Shown here one piece after another: positions 34,971-45,183 of a DNA stretch of 64,000 nt. This DNA comes from Flavobacterium sp. ASW18X. GTDB lineage: Bacteria; Bacteroidota; Bacteroidia; Flavobacteriales; Flavobacteriaceae. The stretch spans positions 62,001 to 126,000 of the forward strand of contig NZ_SWKK01000004.1 of assembly GCF_005144745.1 (NCBI RefSeq). Reading direction: 5' to 3'. The position numbers and the translations under genes are program-made. Position 1 is the first letter of the stretch; every line of letters begins with the position of its first letter. Under the pieces are notes generated by a model. The model was not told the DNA's origin, ran no database searches, and worked only from the letters and a program-made list of their open reading frames with translations.

Positions 34971-36515
34971 ATGACAAGCACTGCTAAGGATACCTTGTTT
35001 ATTTTGATTAAATCCCTTTCTAAGTCAGAGAAAAGGCAGTTTAAATTGTACGTGGGTAGGCTAGGGGTTAATACCGATGCAAAATTCTTAGCACTTTTTA
35101 ATTTGTTGGATAAGATGAAATCTTATAACGAAAAGCAAATTTTAGAGAGTGGTATTGTTAAAAAAGCGCAGTTATCTAACTTAAAAGCACATTTGTATAA
35201 GCAAATATTGATTAGTTTAAGGTTGAATCCTGTTAACCAGAATATTAGAGTGCAAATAAGGGAACAATTAGACTTTGCTACTATTCTCTACCAGAAAGGA
35301 TTATACAAACAAAGTTTAAAGCTTTTAGACAAAGCAAAAACCATGGCAATAGAGAATGAAGAAAAGAATGTTGCCTATGAGATTGTGGAACTAGAAAAGA
35401 TTATAGAAACCCAATATATTACCCGCAGTATACCAGATAGAGCTGATGAACTTGCTAGGCAAGCCAAGGATTTAAGTAGACAAAATGTAGTAACAAGTAA
35501 ATTGTCTAATCTTTCTTTACAGTTATATGGTATGATGCTTAAAGTGGGTTATGTTCGGAATGATAAAGACCTAAAACTAGTAAAGGAATATTTTGAAGCA
35601 CATTTACCCGAATATAAGATTGAGGATTTAGATTTTAGAGAAAAGCTATGGTTGTACAAGGCGCATTTATGGTATAGTTTTTTAACCCAAGATTTTTTAT
35701 CAGCTTATAAATATAGTACTAAATGGGTAGAATTATTTTACTCAAACCATGAAATGATTTATCTAAATCCTGTTTTTTATTTAAAGGGAAATCATTATTT
35801 GTTAGAATCGCTTTTCTATGTAAAATATAGAAGTCTATTTAAAGAGACTTTACAAAAGTTAGAGGATACAGTTGCCAATAAAAGCTTTCCTAAAAACGAT
35901 AATGTTACATCTCTAGCCTTTTTGTACATCAACAGTAATAAATTAAATCTTCATTTTTTTGAAGGTACGTTCGAGAGTGGCTTATATCTTGTAAATGTTG
36001 TTGAGTATGGTATTAGGAAGCATAAAGATAGAATTGATGAACACCACGTAATGTTGTTGTATTACAAGATTGCGTGCTTGTATTTTGGTGTTGGAGACAA
36101 TAAAAATTGTATAGCATATTTAAAACGAATCATCAACAATAAAAATCTTAAAATGCGAGAAGATTTAATGTGTTTTGCTAGAGTTTTAAGTCTGGTAGCG
36201 CATTATGAGGCGGGTATGGATTATCATTTAGAGGTGCAGTTAAAGAACACCTATAAGTTTTTATTAAAAATGAACGATTTGCATGCTGTACAAAAGGAGA
36301 TGATAAAATTCTTGCGTAATCTTGGAGAGATATATCCAACAGATTTAAAAGCAGAATTTCAGAAACTATATAATGAGCTTAAGAAATATGAGGACCATCC
36401 TTATGAAAAAAGAGCGTTCTTGTATTTAGATATTTTGTCATGGTTAGAAAGTCACTTACAAAATAGACCCGTTTCAGAAATCATCAGAGAAAAGTCTTTA
36501 GCTATTACTCGGTAG
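34971..36515 (+). CDS. Conserved hypothetical helical (TPR-like) protein
   Basis: The 514-residue protein is almost wholly alpha-helical with a regular pattern of paired helices and no signal peptide, which fits a cytoplasmic TPR-like solenoid (for example LYQKGLYKQSLKLLDKAK near 103-120). The N-terminus (LFILIKSLSKSEKRQFKLY) recurs in flavobacterial proteins of unknown function. It is transcribed divergently from leuA and its stop overlaps the end of the convergent DUF4252 gene by 11 bases. The role is unknown. Confidence 0.7.
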   Translation: MTSTAKDTLFILIKSLSKSEKRQFKLYVGRLGVNTDAKFLALFNLLDKMKSYNEKQILESGIVKKAQLSNLKAHLYKQILISLRLNPVNQNIRVQIREQLDFATILYQKGLYKQSLKLLDKAKTMAIENEEKNVAYEIVELEKIIETQYITRSIPDRADELARQAKDLSRQNVVTSKLSNLSLQLYGMMLKVGYVRNDKDLKLVKEYFEAHLPEYKIEDLDFREKLWLYKAHLWYSFLTQDFLSAYKYSTKWVELFYSNHEMIYLNPVFYLKGNHYLLESLFYVKYRSLFKETLQKLEDTVANKSFPKNDNVTSLAFLYINSNKLNLHFFEGTFESGLYLVNVVEYGIRKHKDRIDEHHVMLLYYKIACLYFGVGDNKNCIAYLKRIINNKNLKMREDLMCFARVLSLVAHYEAGMDYHLEVQLKNTYKFLLKMNDLHAVQKEMIKFLRNLGEIYPTDLKAEFQKLYNELKKYEDHPYEKRAFLYLDILSWLESHLQNRPVSEIIREKSLAITR

Positions 36516-37026
36516 GTGGTACATTGGTATTTAACATTTGGGGTAACAAGCTTTGACTAAAACTTTCAAACTCATTATTTGCGGCCATTTTTCTTACTTG
36601 CACGGGGTCAAAATTACCTTTAAAATATAAAAAAGAGCCGTTTATATTATCGTTTTTGTACACCAATATTTCTTTAATAACGTCTCGCTTTTCGCGGACA
36701 GAAATCACATTGCGTTTTAAATGATCGTTTTTACGGTAAATCTCTATAAAAGAATTGCCCGTAAAACTATTCATTTGGTTGTTTAAGAATTGAGATTGTG
36801 TATCTGTAGCACTAGGGAATTGCATGTATCTTAAATCTTTGGTATCCCCTATAATACTATTCATTTCTGGAGATATACTTCGTACTAGAGAAAACATGAA
36901 TTGTGGTACTCTAAAGGCAGTAACTTGATTGTCATTTTTGTGCGCTTCGTAAAAATCAGCAATGGAGTTATAGCTACTACAAGAAGCAAGTATCAATAAA
37001 AATACAAAGGAGAGAAGCTTTTTCAT
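36505..37026 (-). CDS. DUF4252 lipoprotein
   Basis: The 173-residue protein has a lipoprotein signal (LSFVFLLILASC, Cys16) and the DUF4252 layout: IADFYEAHKNDNQVTAF, then RVPQFMFSLVRSI, and a C-terminal FLYFKGNFDPVQVRKMA. DUF4252 proteins are small Bacteroidota envelope proteins of unknown function. Its 3' end overlaps the convergent helical-protein gene by 11 bases. Confidence 0.75.
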   Translation of the reverse strand: MKKLLSFVFLLILASCSSYNSIADFYEAHKNDNQVTAFRVPQFMFSLVRSISPEMNSIIGDTKDLRYMQFPSATDTQSQFLNNQMNSFTGNSFIEIYRKNDHLKRNVISVREKRDVIKEILVYKNDNINGSFLYFKGNFDPVQVRKMAANNEFESFSQSLLPQMLNTNVPPTE

Positions 37027-37054
37027 GTTTCTGAGTTTCTTCTAAAGTAAGACT

Positions 37055-37786
37055 TTAATAGCAAGAATCCCAAATAGGGTCTTTAGGTGGGTTGGCTACC
37101 ACAGTAATATGTTCTTTGCTAACAGGATGCGTAAAGGTCAATTTGCGTGCATGTAGATGAATACTACCATTTTTGTTGCTACGGTCCGCCCCGTATTTTA
37201 AATCGCCCTTAATAGTACTACCTATAGCTGCTAATTGTGATCGTATTTGATGGTGTCTGCCGGTATGCAAATCTACTTCTAGTAAAAAATAATTATTCAA
37301 TACTTTAATAGTTTGGTAACTCAATATTGCCTTTTTACTGTCTGCAACTTCTTGAGGGTATGCGTAAGATTTATTTTGTTTTGGATTACGTTTAAGCCAG
37401 TGCGTAAGTGTGGCTTCTTTTTTGTCGGGAACCTGTTTAACAACTGCCCAATAGGTTTTTTCTGTCTTACCTTCTGCAAATAGTTTATTTAATCTGGGCA
37501 GAGCTTTACTAGTTTTAGCAAAAAGTACTATGCCAGAGGTAGGGCGGTCTAATCTGTGTACAACGCCCAAATATACATTGCCTGGTTTGTTGTATTTTTC
37601 TTTTAGAAAACCCTTAACTATTTCTGACAAGGGAGTGTCCCCAGTTTTATCACCTTGTACAATATCTCCAGGACGTTTATTTACCACGATTAGGTGATTG
37701 TCCTCATACAAGACGTCTAAATTTTTTATGCTAGATTTTTTGATGATGTTTTCTTTTGTTGTTGCATTACAGAGATCAGTAGACAA
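37055..37786 (-). CDS. RluA-family pseudouridine synthase
   Basis: The 243-residue protein has the RluA catalytic motif HRLDRPTSGIV with the nucleophilic Asp (D80) and the GRHHQIRSQLA segment near 190. It lacks an S4 domain. It converts a uridine in 23S rRNA or tRNA to pseudouridine; the site cannot be assigned. The only canonical start I see is a TTG at 37786, which makes it overlap lspA by 61 bases; the conserved part begins with NLDVLYEDNHLIVVNK about 20 residues later, so the true start is uncertain. Confidence 0.85.
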   Translation of the reverse strand: MSTDLCNATTKENIIKKSSIKNLDVLYEDNHLIVVNKRPGDIVQGDKTGDTPLSEIVKGFLKEKYNKPGNVYLGVVHRLDRPTSGIVLFAKTSKALPRLNKLFAEGKTEKTYWAVVKQVPDKKEATLTHWLKRNPKQNKSYAYPQEVADSKKAILSYQTIKVLNNYFLLEVDLHTGRHHQIRSQLAAIGSTIKGDLKYGADRSNKNGSIHLHARKLTFTHPVSKEHITVVANPPKDPIWDSCY

Positions 37787-38226
37787 ATAGCGCCAAGGGT
37801 CACGGATACATCTGCCATGTTAAAAATTCCTGTTCTTAAAAAGCCGATTTTCAAATGAAAAAAATCAGTAACCGAGCCATATAAAAAACGGTCTATTAAG
37901 TTGCCTAGGCCTCCACCAATTAAAAAAGCGAAAGCAACTAAATTCCAATTTGGCAAATTTTGCTTTTTAAATATGCGAACTAATAAAATTAACAGCACAA
38001 CAAGTGGTAAAAAGTTGAGCAATACATTTTTTAGTACGGGAGAAAAATTAGCGCCAAAACCCAGTGCTGCTCCCGTATTTTCTACTTTGGTTAATATAAA
38101 ATTGTCCTTTACCAAAGGTATGTATGCATTGTCTTCTACCTTTTTGCGCACCAGTTCTTTAGAAATTTGGTCGCATCCAAAATTCACCAAAATCAGAAGT
38201 AAGATTACAATCGATTTGGTTCTCAA
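37726..38226 (-). CDS. lspA: Lipoprotein signal peptidase
   Basis: The 166-residue inner-membrane aspartyl protease removes signal peptides from prolipoproteins. The catalytic aspartates are in GSVTDFF (D121) and FNMADV (D139), with the conserved VENTGAALGF near 48-57, and four hydrophobic segments. The start is a TTG at 38226: no ATG is present between the panB stop (12 bases upstream) and the first membrane segment. It serves the many lipoproteins seen in this window. Confidence 0.92.
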   Translation of the reverse strand: MRTKSIVILLLILVNFGCDQISKELVRKKVEDNAYIPLVKDNFILTKVENTGAALGFGANFSPVLKNVLLNFLPLVVLLILLVRIFKKQNLPNWNLVAFAFLIGGGLGNLIDRFLYGSVTDFFHLKIGFLRTGIFNMADVSVTLGAICLLISVMQQQKKTSSKNLA

Positions 38227-38237
38227 AACACTTATTT

Positions 38238-39056
38238 TTAATAGGATTCTTCGTCGTTAGGAAAGTCTTTGCTTTTTACATCTTTCACATAGTTAGAAAT
38301 GGCGCTTTCCATTTCATCATACAAATTCATGTATCTACGTAAAAACCTTGGATTAAACTCGTGGGTCATTCCTAATAAATCATGCACCACCAATACTTGG
38401 CCATCAACACCGCCACCAGCACCGATTCCTATTACAGGTATAGAGACACTTTCTGCCACCTCTTGTGCTAGTTTTGCTGGTATTTTTTCTAAAACCAAAG
38501 CAAAACAGCCTAATTCTTCTAGGAGCTTGGCATCACTTTTTAGTTTTTCTGCCTCTTCCTCTTCTTTAGCACGAACGGTATAGGTGCCAAATTTGTAAAT
38601 AGATTGTGGGGTTAATCCTAAATGTCCCATAACAGGTATGCCAGCTTCCAAAATTCTACTGATAGAAACTTGTATTTCCGAGCCACCTTCTACTTTAACA
38701 GCGTGTCCGCCACTTTCCTTCATTATTCGGATAGCAGAACGTAAGGCTTCTTTAGAATCTCCTTGGTAGCTGCCAAAAGGTATATCTACAACTACTAATG
38801 CTCTAGTCGCTGCACGCACAACAGAAGTAGCGTGGTAAATCATTTGGTCTAATGTAATAGGTAGCGTGGTTTCGTGACCAGCCATGACGTTACTAGCAGA
38901 ATCGCCTACCAAAATCACATCTACATTAGCAGCGTCTACAATTTTCGCCATAGAATAATCGTAGGCCGTGAGCATGGAGATTTTTTCTCCATTTTGCTTC
39001 ATTTCTACCAAGGATTTCACGGTAACCCTTTTATATCGTTTTTTAGCTACAGACAT
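38238..39056 (-). CDS. panB: 3-methyl-2-oxobutanoate hydroxymethyltransferase
   Basis: The 272-residue enzyme makes ketopantoate from 2-oxoisovalerate in pantothenate synthesis. Motifs are [10 protein letters not shown] near 29-38, [17 protein letters not shown] near 50-66, KVEGGSEI near 120, [12 protein letters not shown] near 137 and [15 protein letters not shown] near 205. Length is normal. It starts a run with lspA and the pseudouridine synthase on the minus strand. Confidence 0.95.
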   Translation of the reverse strand: MSVAKKRYKRVTVKSLVEMKQNGEKISMLTAYDYSMAKIVDAANVDVILVGDSASNVMAGHETTLPITLDQMIYHATSVVRAATRALVVVDIPFGSYQGDSKEALRSAIRIMKESGGHAVKVEGGSEIQVSISRILEAGIPVMGHLGLTPQSIYKFGTYTVRAKEEEEAEKLKSDAKLLEELGCFALVLEKIPAKLAQEVAESVSIPVIGIGAGGGVDGQVLVVHDLLGMTHEFNPRFLRRYMNLYDEMESAISNYVKDVKSKDFPNDEESY

Positions 39057-39127
39057 TATATTGTACTTTGATGCCTAAATGTAAGCAGTTTTGTTTAATT
39101 TGATTGCAGGAACTGTAATTGAACCTT

Positions 39128-39586
39128 ATGAAAATTGTCGTTTTAGTTATTCTTTATTTGTTTACCAATGCTTTAGGTTTTTCTCAATCTCCAGAAGAAC
39201 AAGTAAAAAAAGCAATTACTATTTTTTTTAAAGGTTTTCATGCAAAAGATTCTCTAATGATGAAACAAGTGGTGGCAGACCATGTAGTGGTGCAAACTAC
39301 AAGTGTAACCCAAGAAGGGAAAACGCTATTTAAGACAGAAGACATACACACCCTTTATAAAAATATTGCGTCAATACCAGCTAAGGTGGAGTTTAAAGAA
39401 GAATTAACTAACTTTTCTATACAGGTAGACCGTACCATGGCGAATGCATGGGTAGATTACACATTTTTTTTAAATAAAGAATTTAGTCATTGTGGCGTCA
39501 ATTCTTTTCAGCTCATAAACTTTGATGGAAATTGGAAGATTATTTACCTCATAGATACGCGCGGTAAAGAAGGTTGTGAAAACTAG
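39128..39586 (+). CDS. Secreted NTF2-like (SnoaL-type) protein
   Basis: I chose the ATG at 39128 over the TTG at 39119. The 152-residue protein has a signal peptide ([19 protein letters not shown]) and a nuclear-transport-factor-2-like fold (about 22-145) with [22 protein letters not shown] at the front and a final [13 protein letters not shown] strand. This is the DUF4440/SnoaL-like architecture of small periplasmic or secreted binding proteins or enzymes, function unknown. The stop overlaps the convergent sdaA stop by 4 bases. Confidence 0.75.
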   Translation: MKIVVLVILYLFTNALGFSQSPEEQVKKAITIFFKGFHAKDSLMMKQVVADHVVVQTTSVTQEGKTLFKTEDIHTLYKNIASIPAKVEFKEELTNFSIQVDRTMANAWVDYTFFLNKEFSHCGVNSFQLINFDGNWKIIYLIDTRGKEGCEN

Positions 39587-41007
39587 CAATCACTCAAATT
39601 TACTCCTACAGCCAGACCACCTTCAGAGGTTTCTTTGTACTTGCTGCTCATGTCTTTGGCAGTTTCCCACATGGTATTCACTACCTTATCTAACGGAACT
39701 TTAGCAGAAGATGGGTCGCTATCTAATGCCAGTTCCGAAGCGTTTATGGCTTTAATAGCACCCATGGTATTACGCTCTATGCATGGTACTTGTACCAAAC
39801 CACCAATAGGATCGCATGTAAGTCCTAAATGATGTTCCATTGCAATTTCTGCGGCCATGAGAACTTGTTCCGGAGATCCCCCCATAAGTTCGGTTAATCC
39901 TGCAGCTGCCATTGCAGAAGAAACGCCAATTTCTGCTTGGCAACCACCCATAGCAGCAGAAATGGTAGCTCCTTTTTTAAAGACACTACCAATTTCCCCA
40001 GCTACTAACAGAAATTTTTTAATGTCGTCAAAATTACCGTCATGGTTTTCTATGACTAAATAATACATTAAAACAGCAGGGATTACACCTGCACTACCAT
40101 TGGTAGGCGCAGTAACAACTCTACCTAAGGAAGCGTTTACCTCATTAACTGCCAAGGCAAAACAGCTCACCCACTTTATAATTTGTCTAAACTTAACTTC
40201 TGTGTCTCTTATGGCTTCTATCCATTCTTGCGGTGACTTATAGGGTTTGTCGCCAATAAGCTTTTGATTCATGTCAAAAGCACGTCTCTTTACCTGTAAA
40301 CCTCCAGGCAAGATGCCTTGTGTATGGCAACCAAGAAACATGCTCTCCAGCATAGTGTTCCATATATGCTGTAATTGCAAATCTATTTCTGCATCTGTCC
40401 GCAGTGCGCGTTCGTTCTCTAAAACCAATTCAGAAATAGACCATTGATTGCTTTTACAATACTGTAAAATTGCTTCTCCATTTTCTATGGGGTAGGGGAA
40501 TACGGTTGTAGCTAAGGCAGTGTTGGGCAATAAATCTATCTTTTCTTGTGCCACAAAACCGCCACCGATAGAGTAATAGGTTTCTGTTACTTTGGTGTTA
40601 TTTTCTAGGGTAGCTTCAAAAGTGATTCCATTGGCATGAAACGGTAAAAATTCTTTTAGAAACTTAATGTTCTCTGTAAAGGAAAAATCAATTTCATGTT
40701 TAGCATCCAAACAGATTTTACCAGTCTTTTTTACTGTATTTATAATAGGGTCAATAGTATCACAATCTATAAATACTGGGTCTTTACCCAATAAGCCTAA
40801 AACTGCTGCTATATCTGTGGCATGTCCTTTACCTGTTAACGATAGTGAGCCATAAAGCAATACATTTACTTGAATCACTTTTTCCAGGTTTTGTTCTTTT
40901 TTTAATACTGCCAAAAACTGTTCTGCTGCGCGCCAAGGTCCAAGCGTATGAGAACTAGAGGGACCTACGCCAATTTTAAGCATATCAAAAACACTAATGC
41001 ATTCCAT
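39583..41007 (-). CDS. sdaA: L-serine ammonia-lyase (single chain)
   Basis: The 474-residue iron-sulfur enzyme deaminates L-serine to pyruvate. It has the N-terminal beta domain starting [18 protein letters not shown] (4-21), and the 4Fe-4S ligands in MFLGCHTQG near 217, [12 protein letters not shown] near 350 and [19 protein letters not shown] near 396. The alpha and beta parts are fused as in E. coli SdaA. A minus-strand TATATTTG lies at 41035-41028, about 21 bases before the ATG, and may be the promoter -7 box. Confidence 0.95.
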   Translation of the reverse strand: MECISVFDMLKIGVGPSSSHTLGPWRAAEQFLAVLKKEQNLEKVIQVNVLLYGSLSLTGKGHATDIAAVLGLLGKDPVFIDCDTIDPIINTVKKTGKICLDAKHEIDFSFTENIKFLKEFLPFHANGITFEATLENNTKVTETYYSIGGGFVAQEKIDLLPNTALATTVFPYPIENGEAILQYCKSNQWSISELVLENERALRTDAEIDLQLQHIWNTMLESMFLGCHTQGILPGGLQVKRRAFDMNQKLIGDKPYKSPQEWIEAIRDTEVKFRQIIKWVSCFALAVNEVNASLGRVVTAPTNGSAGVIPAVLMYYLVIENHDGNFDDIKKFLLVAGEIGSVFKKGATISAAMGGCQAEIGVSSAMAAAGLTELMGGSPEQVLMAAEIAMEHHLGLTCDPIGGLVQVPCIERNTMGAIKAINASELALDSDPSSAKVPLDKVVNTMWETAKDMSSKYKETSEGGLAVGVNLSDC

Positions 41008-41239
41008 GATTCAGATTATTAGATAATCAAATATAGGTTAAATACACCCTAAGTTATTAGGAATAATTTTAAGAATCTTTAAGGTTAATATCATATTGAT
41101 AATTTCTTTTCTTGTCTAAAGAAATTAAGTTGACAAAAAAATGACGCTATACTGACACCTTGTCATAGGCTTAAGGCATGGCATAATCATTGACATTTAT
41201 GCAGTGTAAAATGAATAGAAAAAAAATAAAATAATAAGC

Positions 41240-43159
41240 ATGAGTAAAATAATAGGTATCGATTTGGGTACGACCAACTCTTGTGTTTCCGTAATGGAGG
41301 GTAACGAGCCTGTGGTTATACCTAATGCAGAAGGTAAAAGGACAACTCCGTCTGTAATTGCATTTGTAGAAGGAGGAGAGATAAAAGTGGGGGACCCTGC
41401 AAAAAGACAAGCAGTGACTAACCCAAATAAAACCATTTATTCCATAAAAAGATTTATGGGAAATAAGTTCTCTGAAAGTCAAAAAGAGGCCAACAGAGTA
41501 CCTTATAATGTTGTAAAAGGAGATAACGATACACCAAGAGTGGATATTGACGGTCGTTTGTATACCCCACAAGAATTGTCTGCTATGATTCTTCAAAAAA
41601 TGAAGAAAACTGCAGAAGATTATTTAGGGCAAGATGTAACTAGAGCTGTAATTACTGTACCAGCTTACTTTAACGATTCTCAAAGACAAGCTACTAAAGA
41701 AGCTGGTGAAATTGCAGGTCTTAAAGTAGAGCGTATTATTAATGAGCCAACAGCAGCCTCTTTGGCTTATGGTTTGGATAAAAAAGATTCTGACCAGAAA
41801 ATTGTAGTATTTGATTTTGGTGGTGGTACACATGATGTTTCTATCCTTGAGTTAGGAGATGGCGTTTTTGAAGTATTAGCAACAGATGGCGATACGCATT
41901 TAGGAGGTGATGATGTTGACCAGAAAATAATCGATTGGTTGGCAGAAGAGTTTAAGGCAGATGAGTCAATGGATTTGCGTGAGGATGCTATGGCATTGCA
42001 AAGACTACGTGAAGCTGCTGAAAAAGCGAAGATTGAGCTGTCTTCTTCTGCACAGACAGAGATTAACTTGCCTTACGTAACAGCGACTGCTTCTGGACCA
42101 AAGCACTTAGTGAGAACACTGAGCCGCGCTAAGTTTGAACAACTTATAGATGATTTAGTAAAGAGAACAATTGCTCCTTGTGAGTCTGCATTAAAGTCTG
42201 CAGGTTTATCTAAGAGTGATATTGATGAAATTATCTTAGTTGGTGGTTCTACGAGAATCCCTGCAGTACAAGAAGCTGTTGAGAAATTCTTTGGTAAAAA
42301 GCCAAGCAAAGGGGTTAATCCGGATGAGGTAGTTGCTGTAGGTGCTGCAATCCAGGGTGGTGTATTAACAGGAGATGTCAAGGATGTATTGTTGCTAGAT
42401 GTAACGCCACTTTCTTTAGGTATTGAAACCATGGGTGGTGTAGCTACTAAATTGATTGAAGCTAATACAACAATTCCAACAAAGAAGTCTCAAGTATTTT
42501 CTACGGCGGCAGATAACCAGCCTTCTGTAGAAATACACGTACTACAAGGAGAAAGACCAATGGCTGCGGATAACAAGACCATCGGTAGGTTCCATTTAGA
42601 TGGTATTCCACCTGCGCCAAGAGGTACGCCTCAAATTGAAGTAACTTTTGATATTGATGCCAACGGTATCATTAAAGTATCTGCAACAGATAAAGCTACA
42701 AATAAGTCTCAAGATATTAGAATTGAAGCATCTTCTGGATTGACGGAAGAGGAAATTCAGAAAATGAAAGCAGAAGCAGAAGCTAATGCCGAGGCAGACA
42801 AAAAAGCTAAAGAAACAGCAGATAAGTTAAATGAAGCTGATGGTATGATTTTCCAAACAGAAAAGCAATTGAGCGAGTTTGGAGATAAACTTTCTGATGA
42901 TAAGAAAAAGCCAATAGAGGAGGCTTTGGAAGAATTAAAGAAGGCTTATGAAACCAAAGACCTAGCAGTTATTTCTCCAGCATTAGAGAAAATTAACGAA
43001 GCTTGGAAAGTAGCATCAGAAGAGATGTATAAAGCGCAAGCAGAGGCTGGCCAAGCTGGTGGTGACCCAACTGCAAATGCAGGTGGTGCGGCAGGAGCAA
43101 ACGGACAAGCGTCTGAAGGTGATAACGTGGAAGACGTAGATTTTGAAGAAGTGAAATAA
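41240..43159 (+). CDS. dnaK: Chaperone DnaK (Hsp70)
   Basis: The 639-residue Hsp70 has [12 protein letters not shown] at 5-16, the ATPase [10 protein letters not shown] near 193 and [16 protein letters not shown] near 341, a substrate-binding domain with [14 protein letters not shown] near 391 and a C-terminal lid with a Gly/Ala-rich tail and the acidic EDVDFEEVK end that binds partners. The 193 segment reads GGTHDVS where E. coli has GGTFDIS. No CIRCE element and no clear Bacteroidota -7 box is seen in the 232-base upstream gap, so heat control is not evident from sequence. dnaJ and grpE are not adjacent. Confidence 0.98.
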   Translation: MSKIIGIDLGTTNSCVSVMEGNEPVVIPNAEGKRTTPSVIAFVEGGEIKVGDPAKRQAVTNPNKTIYSIKRFMGNKFSESQKEANRVPYNVVKGDNDTPRVDIDGRLYTPQELSAMILQKMKKTAEDYLGQDVTRAVITVPAYFNDSQRQATKEAGEIAGLKVERIINEPTAASLAYGLDKKDSDQKIVVFDFGGGTHDVSILELGDGVFEVLATDGDTHLGGDDVDQKIIDWLAEEFKADESMDLREDAMALQRLREAAEKAKIELSSSAQTEINLPYVTATASGPKHLVRTLSRAKFEQLIDDLVKRTIAPCESALKSAGLSKSDIDEIILVGGSTRIPAVQEAVEKFFGKKPSKGVNPDEVVAVGAAIQGGVLTGDVKDVLLLDVTPLSLGIETMGGVATKLIEANTTIPTKKSQVFSTAADNQPSVEIHVLQGERPMAADNKTIGRFHLDGIPPAPRGTPQIEVTFDIDANGIIKVSATDKATNKSQDIRIEASSGLTEEEIQKMKAEAEANAEADKKAKETADKLNEADGMIFQTEKQLSEFGDKLSDDKKKPIEEALEELKKAYETKDLAVISPALEKINEAWKVASEEMYKAQAEAGQAGGDPTANAGGAAGANGQASEGDNVEDVDFEEVK

Positions 43160-43180
43160 ACTTCTAAAATATATTAAAAT

Positions 43181-43213
43181 AAAAACCCTGATGATTTTCA
43201 TCAGGGTTTTTTT
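43181..43213. terminator. Bidirectional terminator between dnaK and the Bax-inhibitor gene
   Basis: The stem AAAACCCTGATGA/TCATCAGGGTTTT is flanked by A-rich and T-rich sequence (seven T on the plus strand). Confidence 0.9.
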
Positions 43214-43228
43214 ATGCAATTTTTATTC

Positions 43229-43936
43229 TTAGTCTCTAGATAAAATACTTAGAATGTACCAAAATAGAAGCATTAAAGAAGCAAACAAACCTAAAGATGC
43301 AGCAACATATTGTTCTTCATTGTATTTATGGATAAGATTAGAGGTCTGGTATAGAATAGAACCAGAGGCTAAAACTACCATACCCACGCTAAACCATAAT
43401 CCTAAGTTAAAGCCAAAAAGCACTCCAGCAACTATTAAACCTAAGGCAATAAAAAAGCCAATGGTTAAAATAGAGCTTAAAAAAGAGAAATCTTTTTTAG
43501 TAATAAATACTACGGCAGTTAAACCAGAAAATAACGCTAAGGTCAATATAGCAGCTTGATTCAGAATTTCAAAACCACCATCTTGAGCCATATACATAGC
43601 TACAAAAATTAAGGGAATAAAAATAAATGCTTCTGCCACTACATATAATGCAAGACCTGCATAATGCATCTTTTTATCGTTACTACCTAAAGCTAATTTT
43701 TCAGCATAGTTAGTAACTAGCATAAATCCGCCTAATAATAGCAACCAACTTACGCCACCAGTAAGAGACAAGGCTAAATTTAATATACCATCTAATTGAA
43801 AAAATAAGGTTTCTACCAGAATAAATAATAACACCGCACCTGCTAAATGTGCATATGTTTTTTTGTAGAAAGCAACTCGGGCTTGGTCTTCTAACTGACT
43901 AACGAGTTTTGGTGTAGTTGTGAATTGGTTTTCCAT
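43229..43936 (-). CDS. Bax inhibitor-1/YccA family membrane protein
   Basis: The 235-residue protein has a soluble N-terminus of about 28 residues and then seven hydrophobic segments, as in the BI-1/TMBIM family (YccA, YbhL). Family members in bacteria are thought to be pH-sensitive calcium leak channels or FtsH modulators. The TSNLIHKYNEEQYVAASLGLF stretch (about residues 201-221) resembles the family's C-terminal region. It is monocistronic, converging on dnaK. Confidence 0.88.
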   Translation of the reverse strand: MENQFTTTPKLVSQLEDQARVAFYKKTYAHLAGAVLLFILVETLFFQLDGILNLALSLTGGVSWLLLLGGFMLVTNYAEKLALGSNDKKMHYAGLALYVVAEAFIFIPLIFVAMYMAQDGGFEILNQAAILTLALFSGLTAVVFITKKDFSFLSSILTIGFFIALGLIVAGVLFGFNLGLWFSVGMVVLASGSILYQTSNLIHKYNEEQYVAASLGLFASLMLLFWYILSILSRD

Positions 43937-44065
43937 GAAAATATATTTAATAGTATTGAGATAACAATTAAAGTAACTGTTATCGTATATGAATATACTA
44001 TTAAATACAAAACAAACCCCATAAAATAGATGAACAGCACTATCCTATGGGGTATTTTGTTAAAG

Positions 44066-44710
44066 TTAAGCAGATTTTAGCTCTGCCATTTCCATTTCTC
44101 TCAATTTTTCTAAAGCTTCCCACTTAGAGTTTACATTCAGTTTTAAATAAATATTCTGAATATGAAAGTTTACGGTACTTGGTGTTACATACAGTTGTTG
44201 TGCAATAGTCTTGTAGGTATGACCTTGCATTAATAAATCTGCAATCTGATTTTCTCTCTTTGAAAGAAAATCGAATTGTTTTTTTTGAAATACAGCGACA
44301 ACTTTTTTAGCAACATCATAACTTAAAGCAGTACCTTCTTGTTTAACAGATTCTAAAGCATTCAGTAGTCTGTCTAAGGTAAGAGGTTTGCTTAAAAAAC
44401 CATTAACACCAACTTTAAATGCTTTTTTGATTAGGTCTAAATTATTCTCTTCACTAATCATTATACATTTGGTGTCTACCTTTTTGTCTCTAAGGGCACG
44501 CACACCTTCTAAACCACTAATTCCTTGTAATTTAACTTCAGATATAATAATGTCTGGATTCAGTTTTTTATAATTGTCCAAAACAGGTGTAAAGGAATCA
44601 TAGGTGCCAATAAGGCTATATTGGCCTAGGTGTGAAAAATAGTTCTCGAATTTCTTTTTAGAAATGGGGTCATTGTCTATAACAATAACTTTAATGGTGT
44701 TAGCGTTCAT
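44066..44710 (-). CDS. NarL-type regulator with Glu at the phospho-acceptor position
   Basis: The 214-residue protein has an N-terminal receiver and a C-terminal LuxR helix-turn-helix (about 145-205, with LSKRENQIADLLMQG and TVNFHIQNIYLKL). The receiver keeps D12 and D14 in VIDNDP, S86 and K108 in LSKPL, but at the acceptor position it has Glu (E58 in IIISEVKL) instead of Asp. Glu can mimic phospho-Asp, so the protein might be permanently active; this is inference. No kinase gene is adjacent. Upstream on the same strand lies a PD40/PorP-SprF pair with its own terminator. Confidence 0.82.
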   Translation of the reverse strand: MNANTIKVIVIDNDPISKKKFENYFSHLGQYSLIGTYDSFTPVLDNYKKLNPDIIISEVKLQGISGLEGVRALRDKKVDTKCIMISEENNLDLIKKAFKVGVNGFLSKPLTLDRLLNALESVKQEGTALSYDVAKKVVAVFQKKQFDFLSKRENQIADLLMQGHTYKTIAQQLYVTPSTVNFHIQNIYLKLNVNSKWEALEKLREMEMAELKSA

Positions 44711-45080
44711 TATACAAAGATTTGGGGTTGTAACATTTGTATTAAGTAATGGAAATATCCATACTTATTATGGGCATAAAAGTTACTATACCTAAAGCAT
44801 AATAGACTTTTATTTTGGATAGTAAATAGGGCTGTTTTGCTAATGCCGCGAAACTATAGCAGAACGGTTTCTAAAACCATCGTAATTTTTTCTTGTAGGT
44901 TACTGGTCAGGACTGCCAGAACTTTTGATAAGTATAAAAGTAGGTATTCATAGACTCGGGGGTTTAATAATTAATGGCAAGTTAAAAATTATATCCAAAT
45001 CTGAAAATTAGTTGTAGGAAATTTCGACCAAATTCAAGTGTAGTTTATCGAAAAATTTGTATATATCTGATTATCAGAAA
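44711..45080. other. Intergenic region, no gene seen
   Basis: About 370 AT-rich bases lie between the NarL-type gene and the terminator of the PorP/SprF gene. They hold the upstream region of the regulator gene; I see no RNA, repeat or further reading frame in them. Confidence 0.5.
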
Positions 45081-45121
45081 AATAAAAGTGGTCCTAAGTG
45101 CGCTAACTCACTTAAGACCAC
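45081..45121 (-). terminator. Terminator of the PorP/SprF-SPOR gene
   Basis: On the minus strand the stem GTGGTCtTaAGTG/CACTtAgGACCAC is followed by TTTTATT. The stem carries two mismatches. Confidence 0.7.
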
Positions 45122-45183
45122 GTAAAAACTTCCCCAAGTCTTTATTTTTAATATGTTTAAGTCTATTGCTAGACCTTAATTTC

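Noticed and set aside
41101-41240. Possible heat-shock promoter (TTGACA-like and TATACT) or CIRCE upstream of dnaK
   Set aside because: TTGACA and TATACT do not fit the Bacteroidota consensus and no TTAGCACTC-type inverted repeat is present.
41171-41596. 141-codon frame opposite dnaK
   Set aside because: It lies antisense to the start of dnaK and has no family features; it is a shadow of the coding sequence.
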